From: Gari tellinella
Lineage: Eukaryota > Mollusca > Bivalvia > Cardiida > Psammobiidae
Length of the DNA: 64,000 nt
Direction of reading: 5' to 3'
Assembly (NCBI GenBank): GCA_922989275.2
Contig: OV277871.1
Span: forward strand, 59,913,848 to 59,977,847
The position numbers and the translations under genes are program-made. The notes under the pieces are model-generated. The model ran no database searches. It was not told the DNA's origin and saw only the letters and a list, made by a program, of their open reading frames with translations. This document shows, piece by piece, positions 22,602 through 34,166 of the stretch (position 1 is its first letter; each line of letters begins with the position of its first letter).

Positions 22602-22836
22602 TTAAACCTTTCACTATCAAAGTTATGGTGAGTTGTTTATCCTTTCACCGACATATTGTCATCTGCTTCAATAGTGTTGTCTGCAATATCGTTTCAAAGT
22701 TAGATTTGATGCAGTATGATTCCGGAAAATACGACAGAAGTATCAAACAGTTTGGATCCTGTTCAGACGCCGCGTTACGGGATCCAAACTGTTTGCTAAG
22801 GCACTTGTTTTCATCATTGACAGGAAAGGGGTTTAA
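22602..22836. mobile_element. Family B MITE
   Basis: TTAAACCTTTCACT...GGAAAGGGGTTTAA. The interior has TTTGGATCCTGTTCAGACGC and GGGATCCAAACTGTTTGC with a shortened palindrome. Confidence 0.78.
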
Positions 22837-23611
22837 TAAATTTAATACGTTATTGAATGTCTGGAAGATAGTGCACCGGTGGCTATAAAAGCTTCTTATC
22901 AGCATAACAAATTAAACTCAATCATTTTCTTTTGAAAACCACTGACTAAGGAATAGCTTTTCATATTGTTGTTCAAAGTTCAAGGTATAATGGGATACCC
23001 TAGTAACTGTAGCAACGTACTAACCATATTTATTAAGCGTATTTCTACTAATCTCCCCTAAAAGCGTAGGTACAATAAATTGCATCTATTATATCGCTAC
23101 ATTGTGTAATCCGGGAGATTTGAAATTTACATGTGACCGTAAGAGTCCTGAGATCAATTGGACAAACAATTTTAAACAGAATAAATCAAGATCGGTTGAC
23201 GCAGAATTCTAGTCAGAATTCAAGCTGTTTTACACTTGTTTCTCTTTTTTTAGATTCCATAGTTTTTAAGATTTTTAATTTTATACATACTTCAGAAACA
23301 ACAGGAGATATCATTGTAAAGCAGAGTAATGTAAAGGAAATTGGTACAGAATTTTGCAGCGGACCTATTTTGTAGGTTTGAATATTTCAGAAATTTTTAT
23401 ATAGAATATGCAAACGGGTTTGTAGTGTATTTCAGATCACAGGAGAGGCGTACATGTAGCCTCGAGTGTGATCTTGTAAACACAGCAAACTAGAACTGAA
23501 ACAAGACCCCAGATCACACACTGTGGTGATATTCCTTTTATTATATACCTAAACTGTTTTGGACTAGATATATATGCAGTTCAACCAAATTGTCAAATAT
23601 GTGTATGCATG

Positions 23612-24199
23612 TACACTCAGTACAAAAAGAAACGCACATTGTGCTCAGGCGCAGATTAAGATACTTTTTTAAGATACTAAGATTATATCTCAAGATCAAT
23701 TTAATTCTGCCACAAGTTTAGAAAAACATATACTTAAAATTACTGTGCTGTATTTTAACCCTTTCACTCATAATGACGTCAAAAGGCGCGTTTTCAAACA
23801 GTTTGGATCCTGATCAGACGCCGCGTAACGCGGCGTCTGATCAGGATCCAAACTGTTTGACACTCGTATAGATATACTTTAAGTCATACTACTTTGAATC
23901 TTTCTTTGAAACGATCTTGCAAACAACAAAATTGAAGCAGACGACAATGAAACGGTGGTGGGATAAAAATCTCACGATTAATTTTGCAGCGAAAGAGTTA
24001 ACTAGTGCCTGTTGAAAACACCGCACCGATTTGTACAGGTTGTGATGATACCAATTCAATGATAAACCTCCCATTTTAAGCATTGATGGCCCAACACGGA
24101 ACTACTGACTGTAATGAAAAGATTATTTCACAAATACGTTCCTGCTACATACAGATAATATTGTAATAAAAGTGTGCGTTTCTTTTTGCACTGAGTGTA
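23612..24199. mobile_element. TA-flanked TIR element, ends ACTCAGTaCAAAAAG
   Basis: Inverted ends of about 26 bases: CACTCAGTACAAAAAGAAAC then GCACA at the left, and its complement TGTGCGTTTCTTTTTGCACT then GAGTG at the right, each beside TA. About 340 bases once the nested family B copy is removed; no reading frame. Tc1/mariner-like by target. Confidence 0.85.
23755..24002. mobile_element. Family B MITE, complete, nested
   Basis: TTAACCCTTTCACTC to GCGAAAGAGTTAA. It has a perfect central palindrome around GACGCCGCGTAACGCGGCGT (about 23797-23862). It sits inside the TIR element 23612-24199. Confidence 0.9.
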
Positions 24200-24202
24200 T
24201 AG

Positions 24203-26149
24203 GCCACTATATATTAAAACTCCTGCGTACATATGCAATCTGAAACCTTTTGTCGAAGTCAGGTGACCACAAATGATTACGTAATATTCTATATTGATTT
24301 CATGTACGTACATGTATGCTTTGTTTCTCGACTTAATCCACCATTTTTATTGGTTCGTTTGAGAAGTAGCGTTTTGCTAATAACGGTCTTTTACGTGTTA
24401 GAGGGTACGAAATGAACTGATTTTAGCTTTATCCTTCGGAGGAAGCATTAGTAAACGTGAGTGTTGCGGGCTATTCCCTCTAAAAAAGGAACTGAAAAAA
24501 ATGCTTGGTTTCAACTTTAAAAAAAGAAAAAAAAAGAAAATAGCATCGAAATCTGGAATTCCGAAATTTCTCGCGCAATGTTTTCTTTATATATTTTAAG
24601 ATTGTGAGTAACTTGTGTTGCATAAAACCAGTGACGTCAACATTGTGTAACATATAAACCATCTGATAAAACCCATAATGTTCCTAAAACTTTTTAAAGC
24701 ACTTCGAAAACTAACATTAATTTGTTATTTGTCAAAAGGGGTTAAGCAATAATACGGATGTTCATGTATGATAAACTTTCAATATAAGCACTGAATAGTA
24801 TGTATCCATATCAGACGCTGCGTCACACGGCAACTAATCTTGAACTAACCTGTTTCAGTATTTTAGCCAAGTCGCGTTTATAATTATGAAACACATTCAA
24901 AGTGCGATATTATCAATCCCCCACCTACATACATGTAGTAACACAACATAATATTTACATTCACCTGTAAAGTCTTTATGTAATCCTATTAAAAATATGC
25001 AATACATCTGCCGATGAACCTACACTTCAAAACTGGTTTTAGCCAGTTCGGATTTACCCCGTGCTAATCGTGGACTTCTTCAAATAGACTACATCGGGCA
25101 CTTAACACTAAGCTCCCATTGGTCGACGGTCATATGACACTAGCGGAGTGATACAGACTCATAGGTCGTTGCCATCGCGTTGCTATGTGTGTAAATGGGT
25201 TAAGAAAACAACCGCGACCTGTATTTTTAGAATGTGCTTTGGCAATAGATATTCAAGTTGCACTGTTATTTGTTTGTCTTGTAAGTCTTTTCCATTCACA
25301 GAGAGAAAGTTTACTGGAAAAAATCCTGAATGTTTGATACAGTTACAGTACATGTAGTTGGGACTACTTTCTCACCATATTTAGAAACTGGAATGGCTAT
25401 TTCATCGACATTACATCTATCAAACCTCTTTGACCGGTATATGATAAATTCTTATACAGAAAAACAAATCTGGCCAATAAACACATTAAATCGACAAGAC
25501 AGAAAATATAAATATAAGGAATAAACAACATCTCTTTGCCGCTCATGATGGTATGATTACATTAGCTTCGGGGGTAAATTTAACATAAACGCTTTTCGGG
25601 CGTATAAATTTACCCCCTGCGAAGCTAATGTAGTCATACCGTCATGAACGTCAAAAATATGTTGTTTATTCCTATAGTGACCTCATAGTACATGTAGAAT
25701 AGAGGAGAAAGTATTTAAGTTGTTCAGTTCCACCCTGTTACATGTATCTTAATCTCTCTGTCATTATACACTTTTAGAGAGTTCGGGTTGTCGTCAAATC
25801 AATCAATCAGAAACATGTCCATTTATTTATGCCTATAAACTAGTGTTTCGTGAATAATCGACGAATTACTAAATTGTCGATAAATGCGACAGGATAAAGT
25901 TTTCCCTTATTTTGGCGGATCGGGTCGTAAAATATATTTGCAAGGTAATTGGTTACACACATGAATATCAATGTAACTAAAGAGTATACATGTATATAAT
26001 TAACGCTCTACAATGAATAAAATTATACTGGTCATGTACATGTAAGTATAATGTTATTCATTTTAGTGCGTTATGTTTCAATTGTTTCATTTTCGTTTAA
26101 TTTGCGTTAAACGAGACAGCCTAACGGCTTCTCAACTGCAGTGCAGTCT
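24203..26149. other. Gene-free stretch apart from one foldback
   Basis: Nothing recognised except the foldback at 25518-25672. TACATGTA-type octamers recur. Confidence 0.55.
25518..25672. repeat. Foldback repeat
   Basis: Arms GGAATAAACAACAT and ATGTTGTTTATTCC, and inside them ATTAGCTTCGGGGGTAAATT against AATTTACCCCCTGCGAAGC. The loop is about 30 bases. Confidence 0.85.
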
Positions 26150-26265
26150 AACAACCTAGGCAAATCACTTTCTCAGCGCGAATACTAGCATATTCGGAAG
26201 GGAGATAAATTTACATTCTCATATACCGCCCGACTCGGGATCGAACTCGAGACGCATTGGTGAGT
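26150..26265 (-). repeat. Possible tRNA-derived SINE fragment
   Basis: Minus strand has GAGTTCGATCCCGAGTCGGG, a B-box-like run, followed by a tail reading AAATTTATCTCCCTTCC. No A box seen. Confidence 0.35.
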
Positions 26266-26319
26266 ACATGTAGCAGGGGCCGTAATTGTCAATTATCATT
26301 TATTTCTCTATCTAATACT

Positions 26320-26475
26320 GTCTTGCGACACCCCTTTGAAAATACGATTCCAAAGAGATGTCACAAAACAGGATTAGAAAGATAAATCAGAAATTTAATG
26401 TATTTTTAAAGTTTTGACATACGACCGTTTTTGTCGTACATGTACGAAGGTTTATGAAACTAGTCCCTGGTGAAC
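26320..26475. mobile_element. Family K MITE, degenerate
   Basis: AGAGATGTCACAAAACAGGA, then TTTTGACATACGACCGTTTT, then TTATGAAACTAGTCCC, in the order of other K copies. The left end is poor. Confidence 0.6.
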
Positions 26476-26563
26476 ACACACTCGCTTTTACAGACGACAG
26501 TATCAGTACACACGATTTTAAAACTACAACACCCTTGAAATCAATTGGCAAGGGCCTCGTAAA

Positions 26564-26812
26564 TACAGTGGAGAATCTGTTATTCTTTCCCGTTTAAACG
26601 CAAACGTACGCAAACGCAAAGCACTAAAACGTAGAAAAGAACAACTTTTGGACAATTCTGATAAGTCTTGTTTATCTTGGTGGCAAACAGTTTGGAGCCT
26701 GATCAGACGTCGGGTTACCCGGCGTCTGATCTGGCTCCAACTGTTTTCACTGCAAACAATAGTTTTAGCGTAAACGCGTTTATTGGGAAAGAATAACAGA
26801 TTATCCACTGTA
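26564..26812 (-). mobile_element. Family A MITE, A2 subfamily
   Basis: TACAGTGGAGAATCTGTTAT to AATAACAGATTATCCACTGT. The palindrome is nearly intact with GACGTCGGGTTACCCGGCGT. Confidence 0.9.
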
Positions 26813-27013
26813 ATACGCCACTTCTTCCCTTTCAAACGAAACGAAAAGCAAACGAAGTACATCGAAATGAAGAAAATGGCAACGTTTTGACAATACATGT
26901 ATAAAACTTTATATCGATCCGAATTGGATTTGGCTCCAAACCTATTTGCAATAAACAAACGGATCAAGCAGAGACGCATTGTTTTTATAACGAATCCTGT
27001 CTTTTCCTCTGTA
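26813..27013 (-). mobile_element. Family A MITE, degenerate, abutting the previous copy
   Basis: TTTCAAACGAAACGAAAAGC, TGGCTCCAAACCTATTTGCA, and a right end CTTTTCCTCTGTA. Confidence 0.55.
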
Positions 27014-27229
27014 ATTAACAAATTGGTGTATTCGTTTTAAGGTTCACTACGTGAAACAAATCTGCAATTAACAGAAATCGGTTATGTCTAAGTTTTAATT
27101 AAGGTATATTACCTATTATTATATGTAGTGCAAGGCCATATAAATAACAAATGTTTAAATATGTATTGCCGAACGTTAACCAAAATGTATTTATAAATAC
27201 AAAAATGTATCTACAGTGCTGAACACGAC

Positions 27230-27444
27230 TTCAGTGGTGAAAACGTTATTCTTTCCCAATAAACGCGTTTATTCTAAAGCTATTATTTCCGATGCAAACA
27301 GCTCCAAATTGTTTGCCACCAAGATAAACATGAATTACACATGTATCAGAATTGTCTAAAATTTGTACTTGTCTGCGTTTTAGTGCAAAGCGTTTGCGTT
27401 TCGTTTGCGTTTAAACGGGAAAGAATAACGTATTCTCCACTGTA
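27230..27444 (+). mobile_element. Family A MITE, palindrome cleanly deleted
   Basis: TTCAGTGGTGAAAACG to TATTCTCCACTGTA, 215 bases. The centre reads GCAAACAGCTCCAAATTGTT, so the whole inner stem is missing while both sides are well preserved. Confidence 0.88.
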
Positions 27445-27767
27445 ACTACATGTAACGCTTGCAAGCAAGTTTGAACCAGACCAAATATCACCTAAAGTAC
27501 ATGTATTTGGTAAATAATTGAGCCGTTTAACATTCGTTTCTGTTTTTTCATCATCCGAAACACCTCAAGTTTTAGGTAATTAAGGGAGGAACATTAAAAT
27601 ATTTGGTATACGGCGGCAGAATACATTTACCCATTTATACTCCCATGCTTATATATTGGTTTAGTCCAGTTTTGGTGTAAGGGGTGCTGGTGTACATTTT
27701 CACTTTCGTTTTGTTTTGTATTCGAGTTTCGATCAGAAAACAGTGTATACTCTGATCAGACGCCGCT

Positions 27768-27973
27768 GTTTAAATGCACTGTAAATGCAAATGCAGTGCA
27801 ACAACGTGTAAATTATAACAAACGTTTTTGGTAATTTTGAGGTGTCTGTTTAATCCTAGTGGCAAACGATTTGGGCCACCGACGTCTAATCTGACTCAAA
27901 ACATTTGCAGTAAACATACGTGTTTAATCACAAATGCGTTTATAGGGAAATAATAACGTCCTCTCCGTTGTTA
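27768..27973 (-). mobile_element. Family A MITE, degenerate
   Basis: GTGGCAAACGATTTGGGCC, GACGTCTAATCTGACTCAAA, GGGAAATAATAACGTCCTCT. Confidence 0.5.
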
Positions 27974-28166
27974 ACTGCTTGAGGCAGCTACTCGTCAACA
28001 CGTGGCAGAGGTTTCCTATGGCGCTTTAACGGAACTTTATTCTTAAAGACATCCATATTTGGGAACGCTTAAGGGGAAAAGAAAAAGCGTAACCATTAAA
28101 GAAGAGCTAAACGTATTCTAGCACAGCATGGTCAACGAATTGTCATTGATGACGTTACTCAAAATG

Positions 28167-28415
28167 TACAGTGGGGAAGACGTTATTTATTCCCGTTTAA
28201 ACACAAACGAAACACAAATGCATTGCGAAACAATATTGAAAACGACAACTTTTTTATATTTCTAAATATGTCTAACTACATGTACATGTATCTGTTTAAA
28301 TCTGAGTGGCAAACAGTTTATCCGGCGTCTGATCAGGCTTAAACTGTTTGCAGTGGAAATAATAGCTTTAGTGTAAACGCGTTTATTGGGACGGAATAAC
28401 CTCTTCTTCACTGTA
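28167..28415 (-). mobile_element. Family A MITE, one palindrome arm lost
   Basis: TACAGTGGGGAAGACG to CTCTTCTTCACTGTA. The centre is AAACAGTTTATCCGGCGTCT. It is flanked by a direct repeat of about 55 bases (28116-28164 and 28421-28475). Confidence 0.83.
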
Positions 28416-28659
28416 CTAACCGTTCTATAGCACAGCGTGATCAACGCTTTTTTATTTGATGACGCTACTCAAAACGCTTGACGCCAAGGGCACGTGGGAT
28501 GAATGACCGTGTGGTGTAGTCACTCTGATTGAGAGCTGTACAAGATGAACATTATTCAGGTTTGAAATCTCATCCGTATAATTACTTCCTTTGGGTAATT
28601 CATCACGTGCATTATTTGGTTCCCACCTGCAGGGCACCAGTTTTCGACAAACGTGTCAG

Positions 28660-28860
28660 GAGAACTTAATTCTGTTAACGTTTACCATGCCAAAATGTCG
28701 TCTGCTTTACGAATACCGGCTGCAAAATAGCTGAAATTTATATCACAGGCATTTTAAAATTAAATACAATACTCAGAGTTGATGTAAAAAAGTTTGGGTT
28801 TTGATCAGACGCCGAGTTATTCGGCGTCTGATCAAGACCCAAACTGTTTGCAAATGTTCG
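28660..28860. mobile_element. Family C-like fragment with hairpin
   Basis: AAAATGTCGTCTGCTTTACG upstream matches family C interiors; the hairpin at 28790-28853 has GACGCCGAGTTATTCGGCGT at its tip, with both arms changed together relative to other copies. Confidence 0.5.
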
Positions 28861-29084
28861 CCAATTCGCTATTTGCATGATATGGGTTTTAGCATAGAAA
28901 CAGTTACTGCAGATTGGTATCGTCAGTTACAGGATAATCATTAGTTCTAATTGTTTTTGTAATGATATCAACTACTTGATTTAAGAATATTATAGCTATA
29001 ATTTGTATGCTTCAGGCACACATTAAATAGTAGGGACTATTGCTTGGAGGACGTTTGTTAAGATAAACCCATATCGGCTGATCA

Positions 29085-29320
29085 ACCCCTTCACTGCCAT
29101 GACGTCATAAATTTTAAAAAATTGTCGTCTGATTTTATTTGTGAAATTTAAATGTTAGGTATTTTGACTTAAGTATATGTACTATATAAAAGTATGCCAA
29201 ACTATTTGGACCCTGATTGGCCGCCGGGTTACGCGTCTTATCAGGATCGAACGTGTTTGCAAATAGTTATTGTACTCGGGGTAAGGCAATGGAGGGATTT
29301 AATATTGCCGTTTACAGTAA
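29085..29320. mobile_element. Family B-type MITE, degenerate
   Basis: Left AACCCCTTCACTGCCATGACG; hairpin remnant at 29197-29261 (CAAACTATTTGGACCCTGAT, then GCGTCTTATCAGGATCGAAC). The right boundary is uncertain. Confidence 0.5.
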
Positions 29321-29438
29321 TAATGATTATTTTTCAAATGGTGATAGGTTGTTTTTCTGAAGAAACATATATAAGGTTAGAATCCACTTAATAATAGTCT
29401 GCATCTGGTCCAGTTTTAAACTATCTGTAAATACAAAG

Positions 29439-29672
29439 TACAGGGGAGAGGACGTAATTCTTTCCCAATAAATGCATTTACGCAAAAGATATTAGTGTCA
29501 TTGCAACAGTTTGGAGCCAGATCGGATGCCGGATAACTCGGCGTCTTATTAGGTTCCAAACTGTTTGCCGCTTAGATTGAAAAAAAGAAATTAGAAATGT
29601 CAAAAAATGATAATTTGCTACACTTAAGCGGTTTGTGTTTAAACGAGAAAGACTAACGTTTTCTCCACGGTA
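29439..29672 (+). mobile_element. Family A MITE
   Basis: TACAGGGGAGAGGACG to TTTTCTCCACGGTA. The palindrome is present with mismatches. Confidence 0.83.
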
Positions 29673-29884
29673 AGGCAGAAAAGTGATACTTTATTTATGG
29701 ATAAAATGTTACATTGTTGGTATTTCCAAAAGAAACTGCCATGTCATGGTTACATCAGAATTGTAACTTCCTACTTTTTATTTTTACAATATCTATTGTT
29801 TTCCCTCTAATGGCCTTTATTATTATGAAGTCGACAAGTTCAGTCAATCAATCAACTCTATCTCTATTGATCTACATGTACGAG

Positions 29885-30755
29885 GCGCGCTGCTTGCACG
29901 GAATCGCATGACCAAACTCCTCTACTCGTCTCTGTTTTCACTCAGTGTTGGAAGATGTTCTGCTGTGCAGTCCGCATCCTCACTCAGCTGATCGATGTAC
30001 ATCTTTCTTGTGCGCCCCACATTGCTCTGTCCTTGTTTAGGTGTCCATATGTAAGACATCGCTGATCAGTTCGTCTTTACTTCTCCAGCAGTGTCCTGTA
30101 AGCGCACTCTTCCCTCTCTGATTGTATAGGAGATAGGTGGTAGATGACCATACAGTTACTGTTTTGTTGGATGCTCAGTCCAGTATTTATTGAGAGCTGT
30201 TCGTAACATTCTGGTAAAGTTTCCATCTATCATTTTCTCTAAGTTCTTTGTGAGAGTCCAGGCCGTACTTCCATACATTAATACTGACGTTAAAGTAGCT
30301 TGGAAAAAGTTGCGTTTGCTTTGTCTGGGAAGGACGATTTCCAAATGGTGGTGAACTTATCTAAAGCTGGCCAGGCTTTTGCGAGTATATACTTTAAATC
30401 GGTCGTGGTTGAAGATATATTGCTTCCCACATACACTTTTTGATCGGCTTGTCTGTCAGTGATTTTATGTCTCCATCTTGGTTAAAGCTCATGAACTCTG
30501 TTTTGTCTTCATTAACATATAAGCCAATGCCATCTGCTGATTTCTCCAAGCTGTGTAGAAGAGATTCTGCTTCCACAACCTTGTCTGCGAACAGGGCAAA
30601 ATCCTCGGCATAGTCTGCATCTGTGATTGTACTCGCAGGGTATCTTCTACTTCTTGCTTTATCCAGTGTAAGACCCTTTTCCATCATTTTGTCAACATAT
30701 GTTCGTATGCCATAGTTAAGGCAGATAATGAACAAGTACGTTGCTAATCAGCTAA
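29885..30755 (-). pseudogene. Decayed LINE reverse transcriptase 3' half
   Basis: Reading downward from about 30755: YLFIICLNYGIRTYVDKM, then DADYAEDFALFADKVVEAE where the catalytic YADD-type box is changed to YAED, GLYVNEDKTEFM, then after frame changes TLTSVLMYGSTAWTLTKN and MLRTALNKYW, and a tail with KMYIDQLSEDADCTAEHLP. This order is that of non-LTR reverse transcriptases common in invertebrates and differs from the LINE at 6820. Frame breaks near 30350-30390 and 30156 and the altered catalytic Asp make it a dead copy. Confidence 0.82.
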
Positions 30756-30949
30756 TCAATCAGAAAGTCGGTGTTTACGCGTAGGCGCGGTCGTCATAAT
30801 GTCATTGTCTCTTCTATTCCTTAAGGACCTGGTCAGCTCTATTGGTTTCCCCTCTATTGTACTCTCCAACAAAATTAGGAAGTCCTGTCTCTGTAATCCA
30901 GATGATCGTGTTCGACGTGCTCAGTAGTAGACTTCTTTTTCTTTACACG

Positions 30950-31256
30950 TATAGTGGAGAAGACTTTATTCTTTCCCAATAAACGTCTGTAGACTAAAAC
31001 TGTTATTTCCACCCGGCGTCTAATCAGGTTTCAAACTGTTTGCCACTCGGATTACAATAAATAGTCAGAGTTGTCAAAAAGTTGTTATTTTCTACATTTA
31101 ATTGCAATGTGTTTGCGTTTCATATGCGTTTAAACGGGAAATAATAACGTCTTCTCTAATTCTTTCTCGTTTAAATTCAAACGAAATACCAGTTCAAGTA
31201 ATACGTTTTAGTGTAAACGCATATATTGGGGGATGAATAACGTCTAATCAGCTGTA
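30950..31256 (+). mobile_element. Family A MITE, composite of two copies
   Basis: A plus copy (TATAGTGGAGAAGACTTTAT to CGTCTTCTC near 31155) runs directly into a minus fragment (AATTCTTTCTCGTTTAAATT to AATCAGCTGTA). Confidence 0.65.
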
Positions 31257-31888
31257 GCCGTTGGAGTCCTGGTAGTCGTTCTGGCCTGGCTGTTTACCGC
31301 CATGGACATTGTGTTCAATACCGATAATGCCCTTCAAGGCACGCAACAAAGCTGCTGCCAAAATACAAAAAAACTTCCCTTCCGAAAAGGCTTATGGCCG
31401 ATTTTTACACCATTCATTAAAGCACTTTACAACAATATGTAATCGGTTTTTTATGACGAAATCGGTGTCTGGGTTTGGATTTGAATGGATTAATCCAGCT
31501 GACAGCGTTTTATGACAACAGAGAAAAGAGCTCCCTCATGGCGAACAGAAGGTCACTGCACAAATACCAAAATACTCACTTTCCAAAGAAAGTTTATAGC
31601 CGTGTTTTTGCATCATTCATTATTCTTCAATGTAAACATCTAAAGACATTTCTTCAAGCCTCTGTTTCCTTACACTTAAACCAAATGTCCCACACAGCAC
31701 ATTTGTCTGTTCAGAATGTTTCTTATAAGTTGCCTATCAGTGTTTAGCCGGATTGCCACGGATTTATTAGACACCATAAAACTTTAAGCATTTCGCATAT
31801 AGAAGCCACAATGCACTCATTTTTGTTCATGTTTCACAATAGAAAACTTAACTACATGTATTTTATCCTAACTCCGAGTACAATTGTA
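31257..31888. other. Unassigned stretch with two similar segments
   Basis: Segments near 31350-31430 and 31565-31640 share CCAAAATAC, CTTTCCraAG and CCATTCATTA-like runs and look like an old duplication. Open frames of 68 and 90 codons cover them but show no known motif. Confidence 0.4.
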
Positions 31889-31965
31889 ATTTGCAAACAA
31901 TTTGGATACTAGTCATAAACCGCGTAACGTGGTATCTTATCAGGAACCAAACTATTTTCTAAAAT
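31889..31965 (+). mobile_element. Isolated hairpin fragment of the A/B type
   Basis: TTGCAAACAATTTGGATACT, CCGCGTAACGTGGTATCTTA, AGGAACCAAACTATTT. Confidence 0.45.
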
Positions 31966-32108
31966 GGTTGTCCATTTACATAAACGATGAGTTTGTGAAA
32001 TTAAACCAGAACACATTTTTAAAGGAGATATCGTCAAAGAATACTGTCAATATTTAAGGAGAAGATATTTATTCGTGCATCCAGTTGAAAAGGTAACCCA
32101 TTACATGT

Positions 32109-32215
32109 ATACAGTTTAGAAGACGTCATTCCTTCCCAATAAACGCGTAACCCGGTGTCAGTTCCCACTCCAAACTGTTTGCCTTTCAAATAAAAATGAA
32201 CAGTTAGAAATATCT
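32109..32215 (+). mobile_element. Family A MITE, partial
   Basis: TACAGTTTAGAAGACGTCAT, CCCAATAAACGCGTAACCCG, CACTCCAAACTGTTTGCC. Confidence 0.6.
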
Positions 32216-32339
32216 TAACACTGTAAGGGACATCCGTGACCTAGTGTTATACATGTCCTTAAGTAGAAGTGCTGTCACATATCCTAATAATTTTCATTAG
32301 AAAATGACCACTTGTTGAAACTTCTGAATACTTAAGTGA

Positions 32340-32400
32340 TGAGTGGAGACAGTTTGGAGACTGATCAGACGCCGGATTTAAGCGTAAATCTTTAGGAGGT
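32340..32400 (+). mobile_element. Family A palindrome fragment
   Basis: GACAGTTTGGAGACTGATCA then GACGCCGG; one arm only. Confidence 0.4.
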
Positions 32401-32603
32401 ATGTGTATTTCTGTCGCCGTGCATTAAGCTGCCATCTGTCCTTGGGAAGATTTCCATTCGTTCTATGTCGATCAATAGAGGCTGTGTCGATTAGAAATAA
32501 AACGCAAACCGTAACATATAAATATACATGTTCCCCAGGTATCATCAGATTTGGCCAAGTATCGTGTTTCTTGTTTTTTCGTTAGTTGCACATTTAGTTC
32601 TCG

Positions 32604-32898
32604 TTCAGTGCTGAGGACGCTATTATTTCCCACTAAACGCGTTTATGCAAAATCAATTTAGTTTAGTTTAAACATATTTTATTTCGAATATTTACAGAAT
32701 TCGAAATAAAATATGTTTAAACTAAACTCAATTGCAAACAGTTTGGACCCAGATCAGACGCCGGGTTAACTGGTGCCTAATAGGGTGCTATAATGGTTTG
32801 CCTCTCTGATTACAAAGACTTGTTAAATGTGTCATTTTCATGTTTTTACGGCAATGCGTTTGAGCTAATCGGAGAAGAGTAATGTATCAACCACTGTA
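32604..32898 (+). mobile_element. Family A MITE carrying a second palindrome
   Basis: TTCAGTGCTGAGGACG to CAACCACTGTA. A foreign 67-base palindrome sits at 32661-32727 left of the usual one, which is itself eroded. Confidence 0.78.
32661..32727. repeat. Palindrome inserted in a family-A MITE
   Basis: Perfect 27-base arms beginning GTTTAGTTTAAACATATTTT and a 13-base loop. Absent from all other family-A copies in the window. Confidence 0.92.
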
Positions 32899-32966
32899 GA
32901 ATACATGTAAGATCACCAGCACATTCTGCATCCTACAGAATTCCATACAGAAGTTATAACTTTTAT

Positions 32967-33184
32967 TACAGTGAAGAAAGCGTTATTCTTTCCAAATAAA
33001 TACGTTTACGCTAAAACTATTATTTACATTGCAAACATTTTGGAGCCAGATCAGACTCCGGGTGACTCGGCATCTAATCTGGTTCCAAACTGTTTGCCTC
33101 TCAGATAATTTTCTACATTTTAGCGATTTGCCTTTGCGTTTCGTTTGCGTTTTAACAGGAAACAATAACGTTTTCTCCACTGTA
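32967..33184 (+). mobile_element. Family A MITE
   Basis: TACAGTGAAGAAAGCG to GTTTTCTCCACTGTA. The palindrome is present with mismatches (GACTCCGGGTGACTCGGCAT). Confidence 0.85.
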
Positions 33185-33584
33185 ACGTCCTGTAGGTTCG
33201 TAATGTTCACTGTAAGCTGCTTTAATTGACATGAATATGGCCCCATATTAATATATCATCATTTAAAATTCCCATGTTCTCTGACTTTAGAAATATACAC
33301 AGTCCCAAGACTATTGTCTGCAACAGTTCCAACAGTTGATTTATCTGTTTTAGTGTCAAGAAAAGTTTCACTGGCGTGCCGAGCATTTTAACTTTATGTG
33401 AACCGTTGTTACTGGACGTCTAGTCTCTATTTAACTGAATTTAGTCTGGTCTGGATCAAAACTGTTTGCAGCATTTATTACGACTGCGTACATACAGTGC
33501 AGAAAGATAATGTTATGACATTTCCCGTCGTACTCTAATTTACCGACAGAATGCGTCAAAATACATGTACATGTAAGATGTAAA

Positions 33585-33820
33585 CAGTCGAGTATACGTT
33601 ATTCTTTTCCGTTTTAACGAAGCGAAATGCAATCGCATTGCAAAACTATTTAGAAAAGTGCCCCTCTTTGCCAATTCTGATTACTCGTTTTAATATAAAT
33701 GGCAAACTGTTTGGAGCCTAATCAGACGCCGGGATACCCGGCGTTTGATCTGGCTCCAAACTATTTGCATTGGTTTTAGCAGAAACGCATTTATTGGGAA
33801 AAAAACTTTTTTTCCGATGG
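33585..33820 (-). mobile_element. Family A MITE, right end decayed
   Basis: CAGTCGAGTATACGTTATTC, TTTGGAGCCTAATCAGACGC, GGGATACCCGGCGTTTGATC. Confidence 0.72.
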
Positions 33821-34166
33821 ACGAGTATACATGTAATGTACACAGGACCCAAACTCTTCGACGCTTACATGTTCATCGATAGTGTATGTTTGAAATGTAA
33901 AACAATTGCAGTGGATAGAAGCAAGTACAAATAATGCAAATGTCATCCAAGAAAATAAAGAAAATGACAGTTAAATTAATTGTTATCATTATATTATTCT
34001 AACGATTTATATTTGTCTAAATAACAAACAGATTGGTTAACCGGCGTCTGATCTGGACTAAACAAGTATTGAATTGACATAAGGTTTATAGTTTATAACA
34101 TCTTCACTACCCTAGGGTAGGCAAATATCATATGACTAACAGAGGTTATTGCAGATCAGGTTGCGC

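Noticed and set aside
26524..27021. Minus-strand frame of 165 codons
   Set aside because: It runs through two family-A MITE copies and reads their palindrome and TIRs; several other MITE copies give similar short frames.
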